Numbered from the stretch's first letter, positions 18,655 to 30,156 are shown. The stretch: DNA of 37,439 nt from Deltaproteobacteria bacterium (GCA_011056835.1 DSDU01000141.1:1-37439); one strand, 5' to 3'. Notes: generated by a model not told the origin, from the sequence alone. Numbers and translations are program-made.

Positions 18655-18866
18655 AGCCCTATCTTAAAAAATATGTAAAACCCTTCCTTGTTGAAGTGTT
18701 TCCACAGTTCTCAGCAACCACCGATTGACTGTATCCAGAGAATTTTTCTGCATTATTAATGAGTTCCCAAGAAGCTCGGGAGCGATTGAAATACATGCCG
18801 TAGGGTCTTGAAATCAGAGGAAACATTTTTACGTCTTGTGGGGTATTCTTTTGTAAGGAAAGGATT

Positions 18867-20114
18867 ATGAATCTTTCGGCGATTAAAAAGCAATCAATCA
18901 ATGAATTGACGGCAGTGGCAAAGGAACTCAATATTCCCGATGCGGCGGCGATGCGGCGGCAGGATCTTATATTTGCAATCCTCCAGGCATATGCTGAACG
19001 TGATGGGACGATTGAGGAAGAAGGCGTGCTGGAAACTCTGCCCGACGGTTTCGGATTCCTCAGGTCCGTCGGCTATAATTACCTTCCCGGGCCTGATGAT
19101 ATTTATGTGTCACCCTCTCAGATACGGCGATTTAATCTCAGGACAGGAGACACGGTTTCCGGAGAGGTCAGACCACCGAAAAACGGTGAAAAATACTTTG
19201 CTCTTCTTAAAGTCAACTCTGTAAACTTTGAATCTCCAGAGCTGGCGAAGGATAAAATTCTTTTTGACAATCTTGTTCCTCTCTACCCCGAAGAAAAATT
19301 AATGCTGGAATCGGACAACGAGAATTATTCAACTCGGATCATGGACCTTTTTACCCCCATCGGAAAGGGACAGAGAGGGCTGATTGTGTCGCCTCCCCGG
19401 GCAGGTAAGACGGTGCTTCTCCAGGATATCGCCAATAGTATCACAGAAAATCATGAAGAAGTTATCCTGATGGTCCTTCTTATCGACGAGCGGCCGGAAG
19501 AAGTCACCGACATGCAGCGAAGCGTCAAGGGGGAGGTAATTTCGTCCACGTTCGACGAAACGGCCTCACGACACATTCAGGTAGCCGAAATGGTCCTTGA
19601 TAAGGCTCGACGACTGGTTGAGCATAAGAGAGACGTGGTGATTCTCCTTGACAGCATCACCCGACTTGCCCGGGCTTACAATGCCGTCGTACCGCCCAGC
19701 GGCAAGGTTCTTTCCGGTGGCGTTGATTCAAACGCTCTTCATAAGCCGAAGCGATTCTTCGGAGCCGCCAGGAATATTGAAAACGGGGGCAGTCTGACCA
19801 TTATCGCTACTGCTCTCATCGAAACGGGCAGTAGAATGGATGAAGTTATCTTTGAAGAATTCAAGGGAACCGGGAATATGGAACTCCATCTTGATCGCCG
19901 CATAGCCGATCGTCGGATTTTCCCGGCGTTTGATATCATCCGCTCCGGCACCAGAAAAGAAGAGTTGCTCACGCCGAAAGAACATTTAAATAGGATATGG
20001 ATTCTTCGACGACTCCTTCAGGAGATGAATCCTGTTGATGCCATGGAATTTATCATTGATAAAATACAAAAAACTGAAACCAATCAGGAATTTTTCGATT
20101 CTATGAATCAATAA
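18867..20114 (+). CDS. rho: Transcription termination factor Rho
   Basis: [59 protein letters not shown]. Confidence 0.98.
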   Translation: MNLSAIKKQSINELTAVAKELNIPDAAAMRRQDLIFAILQAYAERDGTIEEEGVLETLPDGFGFLRSVGYNYLPGPDDIYVSPSQIRRFNLRTGDTVSGEVRPPKNGEKYFALLKVNSVNFESPELAKDKILFDNLVPLYPEEKLMLESDNENYSTRIMDLFTPIGKGQRGLIVSPPRAGKTVLLQDIANSITENHEEVILMVLLIDERPEEVTDMQRSVKGEVISSTFDETASRHIQVAEMVLDKARRLVEHKRDVVILLDSITRLARAYNAVVPPSGKVLSGGVDSNALHKPKRFFGAARNIENGGSLTIIATALIETGSRMDEVIFEEFKGTGNMELHLDRRIADRRIFPAFDIIRSGTRKEELLTPKEHLNRIWILRRLLQEMNPVDAMEFIIDKIQKTETNQEFFDSMNQ

Positions 20115-20144
20115 TGATTTTTTTGGTCATATACATTAAAAAAC

Positions 20145-20172
20145 TTGAAAATTGTTTTGAAATGAATATAAT
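20145..20172 (+). promoter_or_regulatory. Sigma70-type promoter upstream of rpmE
   Basis: TTGAAA (20145-20150), 16-nt spacer, TATAAT (20167-20172). Confidence 0.65.
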
Positions 20173-20233
20173 ACCGTTTCCGCTGATCGAACGGACGGTG
20201 TATCATGGCTTTAGCAAGGAGGTATGAGGTACA

Positions 20234-20452
20234 ATGAAAAAAGGCATTCATCCGGCATACGCAGACGCAACCATTACCTGTGTGTGCGGAAACGTCATCA
20301 ACACAAAATCGACGAAAAAGGATATTAAAGTGGAAATTTGTTCCAATTGCCATCCTTTCGTGACGGGAAAACAAAAAATCATTGATACTGCCGGCAGGGT
20401 TGAAAGTTTCAAGAAAAAATATGCCGGTATCAATAAAACAAATAAAAAGTGA
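20234..20452 (+). CDS. rpmE: 50S ribosomal protein L31 (Cys-containing form)
   Basis: [63 protein letters not shown]. Confidence 0.97.
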   Translation: MKKGIHPAYADATITCVCGNVINTKSTKKDIKVEICSNCHPFVTGKQKIIDTAGRVESFKKKYAGINKTNKK

Positions 20453-20613
20453 TTCCGATAGGTCGTCCCGATCAGGTTAAATAATGACATATAGCCGTTT
20501 ATCATCCATGATTATGTCTAGCGATGCCAAGAACCCTCCGTTTCTCCGGAGCTGGTCCCATCTGTAGTTCCACACCCCTTCGAACCAATCCTTGTACCAT
20601 CGAAAGGACTCGT

Positions 20614-21684
20614 ATGTTTAAGAAGCTGCACCAAATTGAAGAACGATACAATGAACTCGAAGGTTTGTTGAGTAATCCCGCCGTGGTGAACAACCGGACC
20701 GAGTTTCAAAAATATGCGAAAGAACATGCAGATATTTCAGATATTGTAACCGTTTATAGAGACTACGAAAAAAAGCGGCAGGAACTTGAAGAAAACCAGG
20801 AACTGCTCCGTGGTGGTGATGCGGAATTGCGAGAACTGGCAAAAGAAGAAGTTCCGCACCTTCGTGAGACAATCGACGAACTTGAAAAGAGGCTTAAGAT
20901 TCTGTTGCTGCCGAAAGATCCCAATGACGAACGGAATGTCTTTCTCGAAATCAGGGCGGGGACAGGAGGCGAAGAAGCAGGGCTGTTTGTTGCCGATCTC
21001 TTTCGGATGTATGGGCGCTATGCCGCTGAATACGGATGGCGGGTTGATGTGGTCAGTTCAAGTCCTTCGGGCGGCATGGGTGGATTTAAGGAAGTTATAT
21101 TGCTGATCGAGGGAAAGGGCGCCTACAGCAAATTAAAGTACGAGAGCGGCGTTCATCGCGTTCAACGGGTGCCGGCTACTGAAGCACAGGGACGGATTCA
21201 TACCTCGGCGGTGACGGTGGCGGTTCTTCCGGAAGCGGAAGACGTGGAAGTCGATATCGATCCCAACGATTTGAGGATAGATGTTTATCGTTCCACCGGT
21301 CATGGCGGTCAGAGCGTTAATACAACTGACTCAGCCGTGCGGATCACTCATGTGCCGACGGGCTTGGTCGTTACGTGTCAGGATGAAAAATCTCAGCATA
21401 AAAATAGAGCCAAGGCCCTCAAGGTGCTTCGAGCGCGTCTGCTGGATCGCATGCAGGAAGAACAAAATGCCAAGATTTCGCAGGAAAGAAAAAATCAGGT
21501 CGGAACGGGTGATCGAAGTGAGAGAATCAGAACGTATAATTTTCCTCAAGGACGAGTTACCGATCACCGGATCGGACTGACCTTGTATAATCTGGAAAAC
21601 ATCATCAATGGCAACATACAGGAAATGGTCGATGCCCTCATTACCCACTATCAGGCGGAATCACTCAAAGCCGCTTCATTTTGA
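20614..21684 (+). CDS. prfA: Peptide chain release factor 1
   Basis: [21 protein letters not shown] start; [22 protein letters not shown] (GGQ); [17 protein letters not shown] track extends upstream to 20524. Confidence 0.97.
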   Translation: MFKKLHQIEERYNELEGLLSNPAVVNNRTEFQKYAKEHADISDIVTVYRDYEKKRQELEENQELLRGGDAELRELAKEEVPHLRETIDELEKRLKILLLPKDPNDERNVFLEIRAGTGGEEAGLFVADLFRMYGRYAAEYGWRVDVVSSSPSGGMGGFKEVILLIEGKGAYSKLKYESGVHRVQRVPATEAQGRIHTSAVTVAVLPEAEDVEVDIDPNDLRIDVYRSTGHGGQSVNTTDSAVRITHVPTGLVVTCQDEKSQHKNRAKALKVLRARLLDRMQEEQNAKISQERKNQVGTGDRSERIRTYNFPQGRVTDHRIGLTLYNLENIINGNIQEMVDALITHYQAESLKAASF

Positions 21685-22009
21685 CACATGACGAAAATTT
21701 CTCTTTTTTTGTTTGTCCGCGATAAAAGTGGAAGACCGCAGGTCTTCACTGGAGTCGAGATTCCGTCGAGGACATCCGCCTGTCAAACCATGACGGAGTT
21801 TCCCTCATATTTATACAAAATACAAGGAAACACTCATGCAACGTAGAGTTTCGACGACCATACGGTCGAACATTCCGAATTACGTGTGAACAGGTTTTGG
21901 GGGAAGACTCAGCGAAGAAACTTTTTCAGTTGCACCCATGATGATGCCGCCATTGACCGATGAACAGGCCGACGGTTCAAACTATGAAAGAAGTACAGGT
22001 GGTAGCGTA

Positions 22010-22882
22010 TTGACTGAATCCTCTCAAAAATCCGTTTTCGATATAATAAAAAATATGGAAGCGACATTGCGAAAGCAGGGAATTCCCACTGCCAGGCTTG
22101 ATGCTGAGGTGATCATTGGTTATTATCTCAATCGGGACCGTGTCGCACTTTACCGTGACGGTGACTATGTACCGACTTTTGAGGAATTAAACTCTATCAA
22201 TCAGGGACTTGCCAGAAGGATTACCGGTGCACCCGTTGCCTATATAATCGGAAGGAAGGAATTCTGGTCCCTGGAATTTGAGGTCAATCAATCGGTTTTA
22301 ATTCCGCGGCCGGAGACGGAATTGCTTGTTGAGACCGTTGTAAAACTGGTACAACGAAACCGGATGTCCGGGATGAAAATACTGGAAATCGGAACCGGAA
22401 GCGGGGCCATCAGTGTTGCGCTGGCGTCGGAACTGAAGAGCGGGCGTTTTTTTGCGATGGATATTTCAAGGGCGGCCCTTACGGTTGCACGAAAAAATGC
22501 ACGACAACATGGCGTGTCCTCACGAATATTTTTCTTCTGTGGCAACCTCTGTGAACCGCTGAAGGATGCCTTTGATTTTGTCATTTCCAATCCGCCGTAT
22601 ATATCGGAACATGATTATGAGCATCTCTCTACAGACGTAAGAGAATTCGAACCGAAAGCGGCACTGATCGCCGGTCCCAAGGGCACGGAATTTCATCGTG
22701 ACATTATCAACGGCGCCGTTCCCTGTATAAGAAAAGGGGGGGGGCTCGTTATGGAAATCGGCTATGGTCAGCGTGAAGCGGTGGAAAGGATGTTGAGACA
22801 AAGCGAAAAGTATGATTATATTGGCACCCGATGTGACTATGCTGGAATTGATAGGATTATCATGGCGAGAAGAAAGGAGTGA
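22010..22882 (+). CDS. prmC: Release factor glutamine methyltransferase
   Basis: NPPY motif ([20 protein letters not shown]), [15 protein letters not shown] 22010 preceded by AGGTGG; ORF track extends to 21938. Confidence 0.93.
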   Translation: MTESSQKSVFDIIKNMEATLRKQGIPTARLDAEVIIGYYLNRDRVALYRDGDYVPTFEELNSINQGLARRITGAPVAYIIGRKEFWSLEFEVNQSVLIPRPETELLVETVVKLVQRNRMSGMKILEIGTGSGAISVALASELKSGRFFAMDISRAALTVARKNARQHGVSSRIFFFCGNLCEPLKDAFDFVISNPPYISEHDYEHLSTDVREFEPKAALIAGPKGTEFHRDIINGAVPCIRKGGGLVMEIGYGQREAVERMLRQSEKYDYIGTRCDYAGIDRIIMARRKE

Positions 22883-24135
22883 CGATGGATAGGATCGTCA
22901 TACATGGTGGGGAGCGTTTAATGGGATCGGTTTCTATCAGCGGGGCCAAGAACGCCGCGCTTCCTATTATTGTGTCATCCCTTCTTACCGAGGGGTGGAA
23001 TCTGTTCCACAATGTGCCTGATCTGGCCGATATCACGACAATCAAAAAAATGCTGACGAGTCTGGGGGCGGAATGCGAGGGTGCGGGTTCCCTCGGGGTG
23101 AATGCCGGATCAATTAAGAATTGTGAGGCTTCATACGATCTCGTGAAGACGATGAGAGCTTCCATTCTCGTGCTGGGTCCTCTTGTTGCGAGGGAGGGCC
23201 GGGCTCGTGTATCTCTACCCGGAGGGTGTGCCATTGGAGCGCGGCCCGTCAATTTGCACCTCAAGGCTCTCAGGGAGATGGGGGCGGAAATAGAGCTTAG
23301 AGATGGTTACGTAGATGCCAGGGTATCCCGATTACGGGGTGCGAAAATATACTTTGATATATCAACGGTTACCGGAACCGAAAATATTATGATGGCGGCG
23401 ACCTTGGCTGATGGGACGACCATTCTTGAAAATGCCGCGCGTGAACCGGAAGTGGTAAATTTGGCCCGGGTATTAACCGATATGGGGGCGAAGATCAGTG
23501 GTGCCGGCACCGATAGAATCGTTATAGAAGGTGTGACCTCTCTCCGTCCTGTTGAGGCGACAATAATACCCGACAGAATAGAGGCGGGGACTTTCATGAT
23601 TGCAGCCGGCATTACCGGTGGAGAGGTAAAGATATTGAACTGTGACCCGAGTCATCTCGAACCCCTGATTGCCAAATTGACGGAAACGGGCATGATCATT
23701 GATTCCATTCCGGGAGGTCTGCACGTCAGAGGTGGAGAGAAGATAATGAGCGTCGATGTGAAAACCTTGCCCTATCCGGGCTTTCCGACGGATCTTCAGG
23801 CGCAGATGATCGCCATGATGACGGTGGGAAGCGGCATCAGTGTGATAACGGAAACGGTGTTTGAAAACAGGTTTATGCACGTCAATGAACTCATGCGCAT
23901 GGGGGCCGATATCATCATTGAAGGTAACAGCGCCGTTATTAAGGGAATGCGAAAGTTGAGCGGTGCCCCGGTCATGGCTACCGATTTACGGGCTTCGGCA
24001 TCACTGATTCTTGCCGGCTTGGTTGCAGAGGGAAAAACCGAAGTGTCCCGAGTATATCACATCGACAGGGGGTATGAGCGAATAGAGAAAAAGTTGTCTT
24101 CGCTCGGAGCCCGGATAGAGAGGATAAAAGACTAG
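22879..24135 (+). CDS. murA: UDP-N-acetylglucosamine 1-carboxyvinyltransferase
   Basis: [39 protein letters not shown] with catalytic Cys. Confidence 0.97.
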   Translation: MTMDRIVIHGGERLMGSVSISGAKNAALPIIVSSLLTEGWNLFHNVPDLADITTIKKMLTSLGAECEGAGSLGVNAGSIKNCEASYDLVKTMRASILVLGPLVAREGRARVSLPGGCAIGARPVNLHLKALREMGAEIELRDGYVDARVSRLRGAKIYFDISTVTGTENIMMAATLADGTTILENAAREPEVVNLARVLTDMGAKISGAGTDRIVIEGVTSLRPVEATIIPDRIEAGTFMIAAGITGGEVKILNCDPSHLEPLIAKLTETGMIIDSIPGGLHVRGGEKIMSVDVKTLPYPGFPTDLQAQMIAMMTVGSGISVITETVFENRFMHVNELMRMGADIIIEGNSAVIKGMRKLSGAPVMATDLRASASLILAGLVAEGKTEVSRVYHIDRGYERIEKKLSSLGARIERIKD

Positions 24136-24136
24136 C

Positions 24137-25450
24137 GTGAGAATTGTAAGTACGACCGATGAATCGTTCAGTGTGGAACTTGATCGCATCAGGAACAGGA
24201 AAGAAGGAGTGGATCGGACAATATGCCGTGCCGTTGAAGATATCATAACGAATGTGGCGAAGCGCGGTGATGCGGCATTGTTTGAATACACAAGAAAATT
24301 CGACGGTACATCTATTGATCTCCGAAACGTTGAAGTATCGGATGATGAGATAACTGCGGCGACGGCGGGTGTAGAAAAGTCCGACCTCGCAATTCTCGAA
24401 GAAGCGGCGCGGCGTATCGAAGCATTCCATCGAAAACAGATTGTGTCATCGTGGCTTGATACGGACGAAGACGGAATAGAACTTGGACAGCTCATTAATC
24501 CGATCGCCCGGGTCGGCATCTATGCCCCCGGAGGGCTTGCGGCCTATCCTTCAACGGTTCTCATGGCTGCCGTCCCTGCAAAGGTTGCCGGTGTCCATGA
24601 ACTCTGCCTTGTTTCGCCTGCCCGGGACGGTAAAATACACCCCCTGGTGCTTGCGGCTGCTCGATTAAGCGGCGTCGATAGAATATTCAAAATCGGGGGG
24701 GCCCAGGCGGTTGCCGCACTGGCCTACGGCACCGAGTCAATCCCCCGGGTGGATAAGATCGTCGGTCCCGGCAATGTTTATGTGGCCACGGCAAAGATGA
24801 TGGTATATGGGAGGGTCGGCATTGATATGATTGCCGGCCCAAGTGAAATTGTTATTATTTCCGATGGAACAGTCGGACCTGACCTGGTGGCGGCGGATCT
24901 TCTTTCACAGGCCGAACATGACATGATGGCGAGCGCCATCCTGGTGACCCCGTCTGCCGAATTTGCCCGTGTTGTCTCGGCCGAGGTTCAATCACAGTTG
25001 GACGTTCTGGCAAGAAGCTCCATAGCACGAGCGGCAATACAGCAATATGGAGCCGTTATCGTAACGACAGATATTGATGAAGCGGTTGATATTGCCAATG
25101 GCTTTGCTCCGGAGCACCTTCAACTTATGGTTGAGAATCCTCGTGAACTGCTTCAGAAAGTAAAAAATGCCGGGGCTGTATTTCTTGGTTCCAGCACGCC
25201 TGAAGCCGTAGGTGACTATATAGCCGGACCCAATCATATCCTTCCCACTGGAGGAACTGCCCGTTTTTCCTCTCCGCTCGGTGTGTATGATTTCATTAAA
25301 CGAACCAGTATCATTTCCTTCTCACGGGAAGCACTGAGAAAATATGGAGACAGCATAACGCGATTTGCCAAAATGGAGGGTCTTGAAGCTCATGGACGCT
25401 CGATTGTTATCAGGAAGACACAAAGCGCAGGCACCCATAAAAAAACTTGA
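24137..25450 (+). CDS. hisD: Histidinol dehydrogenase
   Basis: VGIYAPGGLAAYPSTVLM, IAGPSEIVII, LSQAEHDMMASAILVT, APEHLQLM, GPNHILPTGGTARFSSPLGV. Confidence 0.97.
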   Translation: MRIVSTTDESFSVELDRIRNRKEGVDRTICRAVEDIITNVAKRGDAALFEYTRKFDGTSIDLRNVEVSDDEITAATAGVEKSDLAILEEAARRIEAFHRKQIVSSWLDTDEDGIELGQLINPIARVGIYAPGGLAAYPSTVLMAAVPAKVAGVHELCLVSPARDGKIHPLVLAAARLSGVDRIFKIGGAQAVAALAYGTESIPRVDKIVGPGNVYVATAKMMVYGRVGIDMIAGPSEIVIISDGTVGPDLVAADLLSQAEHDMMASAILVTPSAEFARVVSAEVQSQLDVLARSSIARAAIQQYGAVIVTTDIDEAVDIANGFAPEHLQLMVENPRELLQKVKNAGAVFLGSSTPEAVGDYIAGPNHILPTGGTARFSSPLGVYDFIKRTSIISFSREALRKYGDSITRFAKMEGLEAHGRSIVIRKTQSAGTHKKT

Positions 25451-25512
25451 CAAATCAATGCCATTCGTGAATTGTATACGCCGTACAGAGCGCTGGGTAT
25501 GGTGATCGAGAA

Positions 25513-25587
25513 GCGGGCGTAATTCAGAGGTAGAATGTCAGCTTCCCAAGCTGAACGTCGTGGGTTCAATTCCCATCGCCCGCTCCA
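25513..25587 (+). tRNA. tRNA-Gly (anticodon CCC), CCA encoded
   Basis: GCGGGCG acceptor pairs with CGCCCGC; anticodon stem TCAGC/GCTGA with loop TTCCCAA; T-arm GTGGG-TTCAATT-CCCAT; T then CCA. Confidence 0.95.
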
Positions 25588-25595
25588 TATTTTTC

Positions 25596-25624
25596 TTGAA
25601 ATCCCCCTTTTTGTGTGTTAATCT
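25596..25624 (+). promoter_or_regulatory. Candidate sigma70-type promoter for rimP-nusA-infB
   Basis: TTGAAA (25596-25601), 17-nt spacer, TAATCT (25619-25624), just after the tRNA. Confidence 0.45.
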
Positions 25625-25650
25625 TGGGAAAATTTAGCTCTCATGTACTG

Positions 25651-25676
25651 AGTGGGCACTGCCCACTTTTTTATTT
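25651..25676 (+). terminator. Intrinsic terminator/attenuator in the rimP leader
   Basis: AGTGGGC-ACT-GCCCACT perfect 7-bp stem followed by TTTTTATTTT, 12 nt before the rimP ATG. Confidence 0.8.
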
Positions 25677-25688
25677 TGCGGTAATACA

Positions 25689-26168
25689 ATGAATAGCAGG
25701 CATCATACATATAAAGAGAAGATACTTACTCTTGTCGAACCGATAGTTGAGGCGGAACATATGGAATTGGTCGATGCGGAGTGCCTTAAGATGAAGTCTC
25801 GGTGGCTGGTAAGGCTGTACATTGACAAGGAAGGCGGTGTTACCATCGACGATTGTGCCGATATAAGTCATCAGATCGGCGATGTACTTGATGTTTACGA
25901 CATTCCGCCGGGACCATATAATCTTGAAGTTTCATCGCCCGGCTTGAATCGCCCTCTCGTTAAGGACAAACACTTTCTTGCGTATCGAGGGGCAAGGGTA
26001 AAAATACGTATGTATAACGTCTTTGAGGGAAAGCGGAATTTCCGAGGTACGCTTGTTGACTTCATAGACATTGACCATGCAAAAACACTCGTCGTGGAAG
26101 ACGAAGGAATACGCTACTACATACCGAGGGAACTCGTCGCAAAGGCAAATCTCGAATATGAACTATGA
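25689..26168 (+). CDS. rimP: Ribosome maturation factor RimP
   Basis: VEAEHMELVDAECLKMKSRWLVRLYIDKEGGVTIDDCADISHQIGDVLD...YNLEVSSPGLNRPL; upstream of nusA. Confidence 0.95.
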   Translation: MNSRHHTYKEKILTLVEPIVEAEHMELVDAECLKMKSRWLVRLYIDKEGGVTIDDCADISHQIGDVLDVYDIPPGPYNLEVSSPGLNRPLVKDKHFLAYRGARVKIRMYNVFEGKRNFRGTLVDFIDIDHAKTLVVEDEGIRYYIPRELVAKANLEYEL

Positions 26169-26201
26169 TGCATACGCAATAGAAGGTGGAGGAAAATATA
26201 C

Positions 26202-27470
26202 ATGTTGCCAGACTTAAAACGCCTGATCGAACAGTTAGGAAAAGATAAAGGAATAGAAAAAGAAATCATCATTGAAGCACTCGAGACGGCTGTTTTGACA
26301 GCGGCTAGAAAAAAGCTGGGACAAAATCTGGATATGGAAGCACATTTTAACGAGGATATGGGAGAAATCGAGGTTTTCCGCTTTATGACTGTCGTCGAGA
26401 ACGTTTTAAATCCGGACACACAGGTTTCATTGGAAGATGCCCGGGAAACGCTCGATGAAGACGCGGAACTCGGTGACAGCCTCGGTTTGAAAATTGAGGC
26501 GAACACTTTTGGGCGAATTGCTGTTCAGACAGCGAAACAGATTATTATTCAGAAGGTGAGGGATGCCGAACGAGATAGAACCTTTGACGAATACAAGGAT
26601 CGTAAGGGTGAGTTGATAAATGGTTTCGTTCAGCGTTTTGAGGGTGGGAGCATTATCGTTAACCTCGGGAGAGCGGAAGGAATCATTCCGCCAAACGAAC
26701 AGATTCATAAGGAAACATTCAAGCGGGGAGATCGGATTCGTGCGTATATATGCGATGTCAAACGAATATCAAAAGGACCGCAAATTATTCTTTCCAGGAC
26801 GCATCCGAATTTTTTGAATACGCTTTTCGAAATTGAAGTGCCGGAAATTTCAGAGGGATTGATTGAAATCGTCAGCGTGGCACGTGAGCCGGGAAACAGG
26901 TCGAAGATTTCCGTCAAGACAAAGGATAAGGATATTGATCCCGTTGGCGCGTGTGTCGGCATGAGAGGGTCCCGCGTACAGAGCGTTGTGCAGGAATTGC
27001 GGGGAGAAAAAATAGATATTGTTCCCTATACGGAGGATCAGGTTCAGTATGTATGCAGTGCCTTGTCCCCGGCAAAAGTCGGCAGGGTTTACATGGATGA
27101 TGAATCTCGGTCGATGGAAGTCATCGTGCCTGATGATCAACTTTCTCTTGCCATCGGTAAGAGTGGACAGAATGTCAGGCTGGCGGCGCGACTTACCGGA
27201 TGGAAGATAGATGTTAAAAGTGATGCTATGACGGAAGGTCGAAGGGGTAAAGAGTATGAGTCATTATTGCAGATTTCGGACATGGATGAGACGACCGCAG
27301 AGATGTTGTATAAAGAGGGGTTCAAGGATATAAAAATATTGGCCTCAGCGGATCCCGAACTGATCTCACTTTTACCGACCATACAGGGGCTGAGCAAGGA
27401 AAAGCTGTCACTGTGGATTGACGAGGCAGCCAAAATTTTGGCTCGTGAAAATAACGGGCATGATGCCTAG
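26202..27470 (+). CDS. nusA: Transcription termination/antitermination protein NusA
   Basis: N-terminal domain, S1 region, KH motif GACVGMRGSRVQSVVQELRGEKIDIV, LAIGKSGQNVRLAARLTGWKIDV. Confidence 0.97.
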   Translation: MLPDLKRLIEQLGKDKGIEKEIIIEALETAVLTAARKKLGQNLDMEAHFNEDMGEIEVFRFMTVVENVLNPDTQVSLEDARETLDEDAELGDSLGLKIEANTFGRIAVQTAKQIIIQKVRDAERDRTFDEYKDRKGELINGFVQRFEGGSIIVNLGRAEGIIPPNEQIHKETFKRGDRIRAYICDVKRISKGPQIILSRTHPNFLNTLFEIEVPEISEGLIEIVSVAREPGNRSKISVKTKDKDIDPVGACVGMRGSRVQSVVQELRGEKIDIVPYTEDQVQYVCSALSPAKVGRVYMDDESRSMEVIVPDDQLSLAIGKSGQNVRLAARLTGWKIDVKSDAMTEGRRGKEYESLLQISDMDETTAEMLYKEGFKDIKILASADPELISLLPTIQGLSKEKLSLWIDEAAKILARENNGHDA

Positions 27471-27512
27471 AGAATGGGTGATGGGCAAAACTGCAGGCAG
27501 GAGCTTTAAAGA

Positions 27513-30146
27513 ATGTCAAAGACTAGAGTTTACGAACTGGCCAGAGAATTCGGCATCGACAGTAAGGATTTTATCGCTCGTATAGAAAAACTCGGTATTG
27601 CCGTTAAGTCACATTCGAGCACTCTCTCAGATGATGATGTTAAGCGGATCAGGCAGGAGTTTACCTTGGGCGAGCGGAAAGTCGTCGAGGAACGGGTCAA
27701 GTCGACGGTGATTCGAAGGAGAAGGATCATTGAAGAGCCTGTTATTGTGACCGAACTGACGGAAGAAAAAGAAGAAGCGGTGGTTGCCGTTGACGAGGTT
27801 GCAGTGCCGTCGGTTGAGGGGGTCAAGAAACCTGAGATTCCTGATGCAGTCAAAGCCACCATACGTGATACTGATAAGTCGGAATCAATAAAAGTCAGGC
27901 AGGAAGACAAAGAACGACGGAAGATCGATAAAGTTCCGTCGGAACCGGTACCACCGGAACAACGTGATGCGCTGACTCCTGCAGCATCATCGATTGTCGA
28001 GAAACAATTAGAATCGGTTGTGACTGCGGAAGTTGTGCAAACCGCGCCGGGAGCAAAGATAGCGCCGCCAAAAGAGAAAGTCGAACCCAAGGAAACGTCT
28101 GCTGCAGTGGTCGCGGAGAAGCTTACTGAACGGCAGGAGAAAGAAACCCTTCCTTCCGAAGAAAAACCCGAAGCGGAAGTTGATAAAAAACCGGATAAGA
28201 AGAAACGGCCTGTTGAAGTCGTTGTCGATGAGTTTCCCACGACAAAGAAGAAGGCTGTTGTAAAGCAGCGGGTTGAAAGGAAAGCTCGACGAATTGACCG
28301 TGACATTGATGAGGATCAAAAAATGGCTCGACGGGAAGCCCGGAAAGAAGCCCCCATCAAGATGAAAAAGACGGAGATAACAACTCCAAAGGCGATCAAG
28401 AGGAGGATCAAGGTAGGAGATGCGATTCGTGTCGGCGATCTTGCAAAGAAGATGGGAGTAAAAGCGAACGAGATTATCACAAAGCTTATTTCGCTCGGTA
28501 TGATGGTGACCATCAATCAATCGATTGACTTTGATGTCGCCTCACTGGTTGCAGGCGATTTCGGATATCAGATAGAACAGACCGGATTCGATTATGACGA
28601 CGTCATCCAACATATGGAAACATCGCCGGAAAAGCTGAAGCCGCGAGCTCCGGTGGTGACGGTTATGGGACATGTGGATCATGGTAAGACATCGCTCCTC
28701 GACGCGATACGGGAGACCCGGGTCATGGATGGAGAGGCGGGCGGGATTACCCAGGCTATCGGGGCCTACCATGTTCATATCAACGAACGGGATATCGTTT
28801 TTGTCGATACGCCGGGTCATGAGGCGTTTACATCGATGAGAGCCCGAGGAGCCCAGGTTACGGATATCGTGATTCTTATTGTTGCCGCCGATGACGGTGT
28901 CATGGATCAGACAATTGAGGCGATCAATCACTCAAAGGCCGCCGGTGTTCCCATAATTGTTGCGATCAACAAAATTGACAAAGCGGGAGCCAACCCCGAT
29001 CATATAAAACAACGATTATCCGAACTGGGGCTTATACCGGAACAATGGGGTGGAGATACGATTTATGCGGAAGTTTCGGCGAAGATGGGGATCGGTATCG
29101 AGGAGTTGCTCGAGCTTATTCTTCTTCAGGCGGACATGATGGAATTGAAGGCGGATCCGGATCGGCCGGCCCGCGGGATTATTATCGAAGCAAGCCTTGA
29201 CAAAGGCAGAGGACCTGTTGCAACGGTGATCATTCAGGAAGGGACATTACATGAAGGGGATGCCTTTGTGTCGAAAACGGAATATGGTCGGGTCAGGGCT
29301 TTGATGAACGATAAGGGTAAGCGGGTAAGTCTGGCCGGCCCATCGATGCCCGTTGAAGTCATCGGGTTTTCGAAAGTTCCTAGAGCCGGCATGGATTTCA
29401 TCGGTGTGGAAGATGAAAAGAAGGCCCGCACTATAGCGGAGTTTCTAACGGTCAAGGAAAGGGAAAAGGAGCTTTCCCAGACGTCGAAGATCACCCTTGA
29501 GCAGTTATACGATCGAATTAAGGAAGGTGCTAAAGAGTTCAATGTCATTATCAAGGGAGACGTTCAGGGATCGATCGAAGCGATTGCCGATGCCCTTCTG
29601 AAATTAAGCACCGATGATGTTAAACTGAAAATTATTCACAATTCAACCGGAACCGTGACGGAAACGGACGTTCTATTGGCATCGGCATCGGATGCGATTG
29701 TTATAGGGTTCAACGTTCGGCCGGATGCGCGAGTTGCGGAAATCGCCGAGAAAGAAGGCGTTGAAATAAAGCTGTACGATGTTATTTATGATGCCATTAA
29801 CGATGTGAAAGCCGCCATGGTGGGGCTACTCGAACCGATCTACAGAGATGTCGTGCAGGGACGTGCGGAAGTCAGGGATCTCTTTAAGATTCCCAGAGTC
29901 GGGACAATTGCCGGAAGCTATGTGCTTGATGGTAAGGTGTCGCGTAATTCGAAACTCAGATTAGTGAGAGACGGCGTTATTGTCTATGATGGAAAAATGA
30001 TATCTCTGAAACGATTCAAGGACGATGCCCGGGAGGTGCAATCAGGTTTTGAGTGCGGTATCGGTCTCGAAGGGTTCAATGATATAAAGGTGGGGGATAT
30101 CATTGAATCATACGTAAAAGAGGAAGTGGAAAGGACATTGGATTAA
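27513..30146 (+). CDS. infB: Translation initiation factor IF-2
   Basis: IF2_N domains; [44 protein letters not shown]. Confidence 0.98.
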   Translation: MSKTRVYELAREFGIDSKDFIARIEKLGIAVKSHSSTLSDDDVKRIRQEFTLGERKVVEERVKSTVIRRRRIIEEPVIVTELTEEKEEAVVAVDEVAVPSVEGVKKPEIPDAVKATIRDTDKSESIKVRQEDKERRKIDKVPSEPVPPEQRDALTPAASSIVEKQLESVVTAEVVQTAPGAKIAPPKEKVEPKETSAAVVAEKLTERQEKETLPSEEKPEAEVDKKPDKKKRPVEVVVDEFPTTKKKAVVKQRVERKARRIDRDIDEDQKMARREARKEAPIKMKKTEITTPKAIKRRIKVGDAIRVGDLAKKMGVKANEIITKLISLGMMVTINQSIDFDVASLVAGDFGYQIEQTGFDYDDVIQHMETSPEKLKPRAPVVTVMGHVDHGKTSLLDAIRETRVMDGEAGGITQAIGAYHVHINERDIVFVDTPGHEAFTSMRARGAQVTDIVILIVAADDGVMDQTIEAINHSKAAGVPIIVAINKIDKAGANPDHIKQRLSELGLIPEQWGGDTIYAEVSAKMGIGIEELLELILLQADMMELKADPDRPARGIIIEASLDKGRGPVATVIIQEGTLHEGDAFVSKTEYGRVRALMNDKGKRVSLAGPSMPVEVIGFSKVPRAGMDFIGVEDEKKARTIAEFLTVKEREKELSQTSKITLEQLYDRIKEGAKEFNVIIKGDVQGSIEAIADALLKLSTDDVKLKIIHNSTGTVTETDVLLASASDAIVIGFNVRPDARVAEIAEKEGVEIKLYDVIYDAINDVKAAMVGLLEPIYRDVVQGRAEVRDLFKIPRVGTIAGSYVLDGKVSRNSKLRLVRDGVIVYDGKMISLKRFKDDAREVQSGFECGIGLEGFNDIKVGDIIESYVKEEVERTLD

Positions 30147-30156
30147 CATCTGCATA

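Noticed and set aside
20173-20199. ACCGT...ACGGT hairpin as an L31 autoregulatory leader
   Set aside because: Its 5' arm lies immediately after the -10 box, so it is probably not transcribed from the predicted promoter.
27530-28306. 258-aa Ser/Thr-rich antisense ORF opposite infB
   Set aside because: Low-complexity shadow of the IF-2 N-terminal linker.
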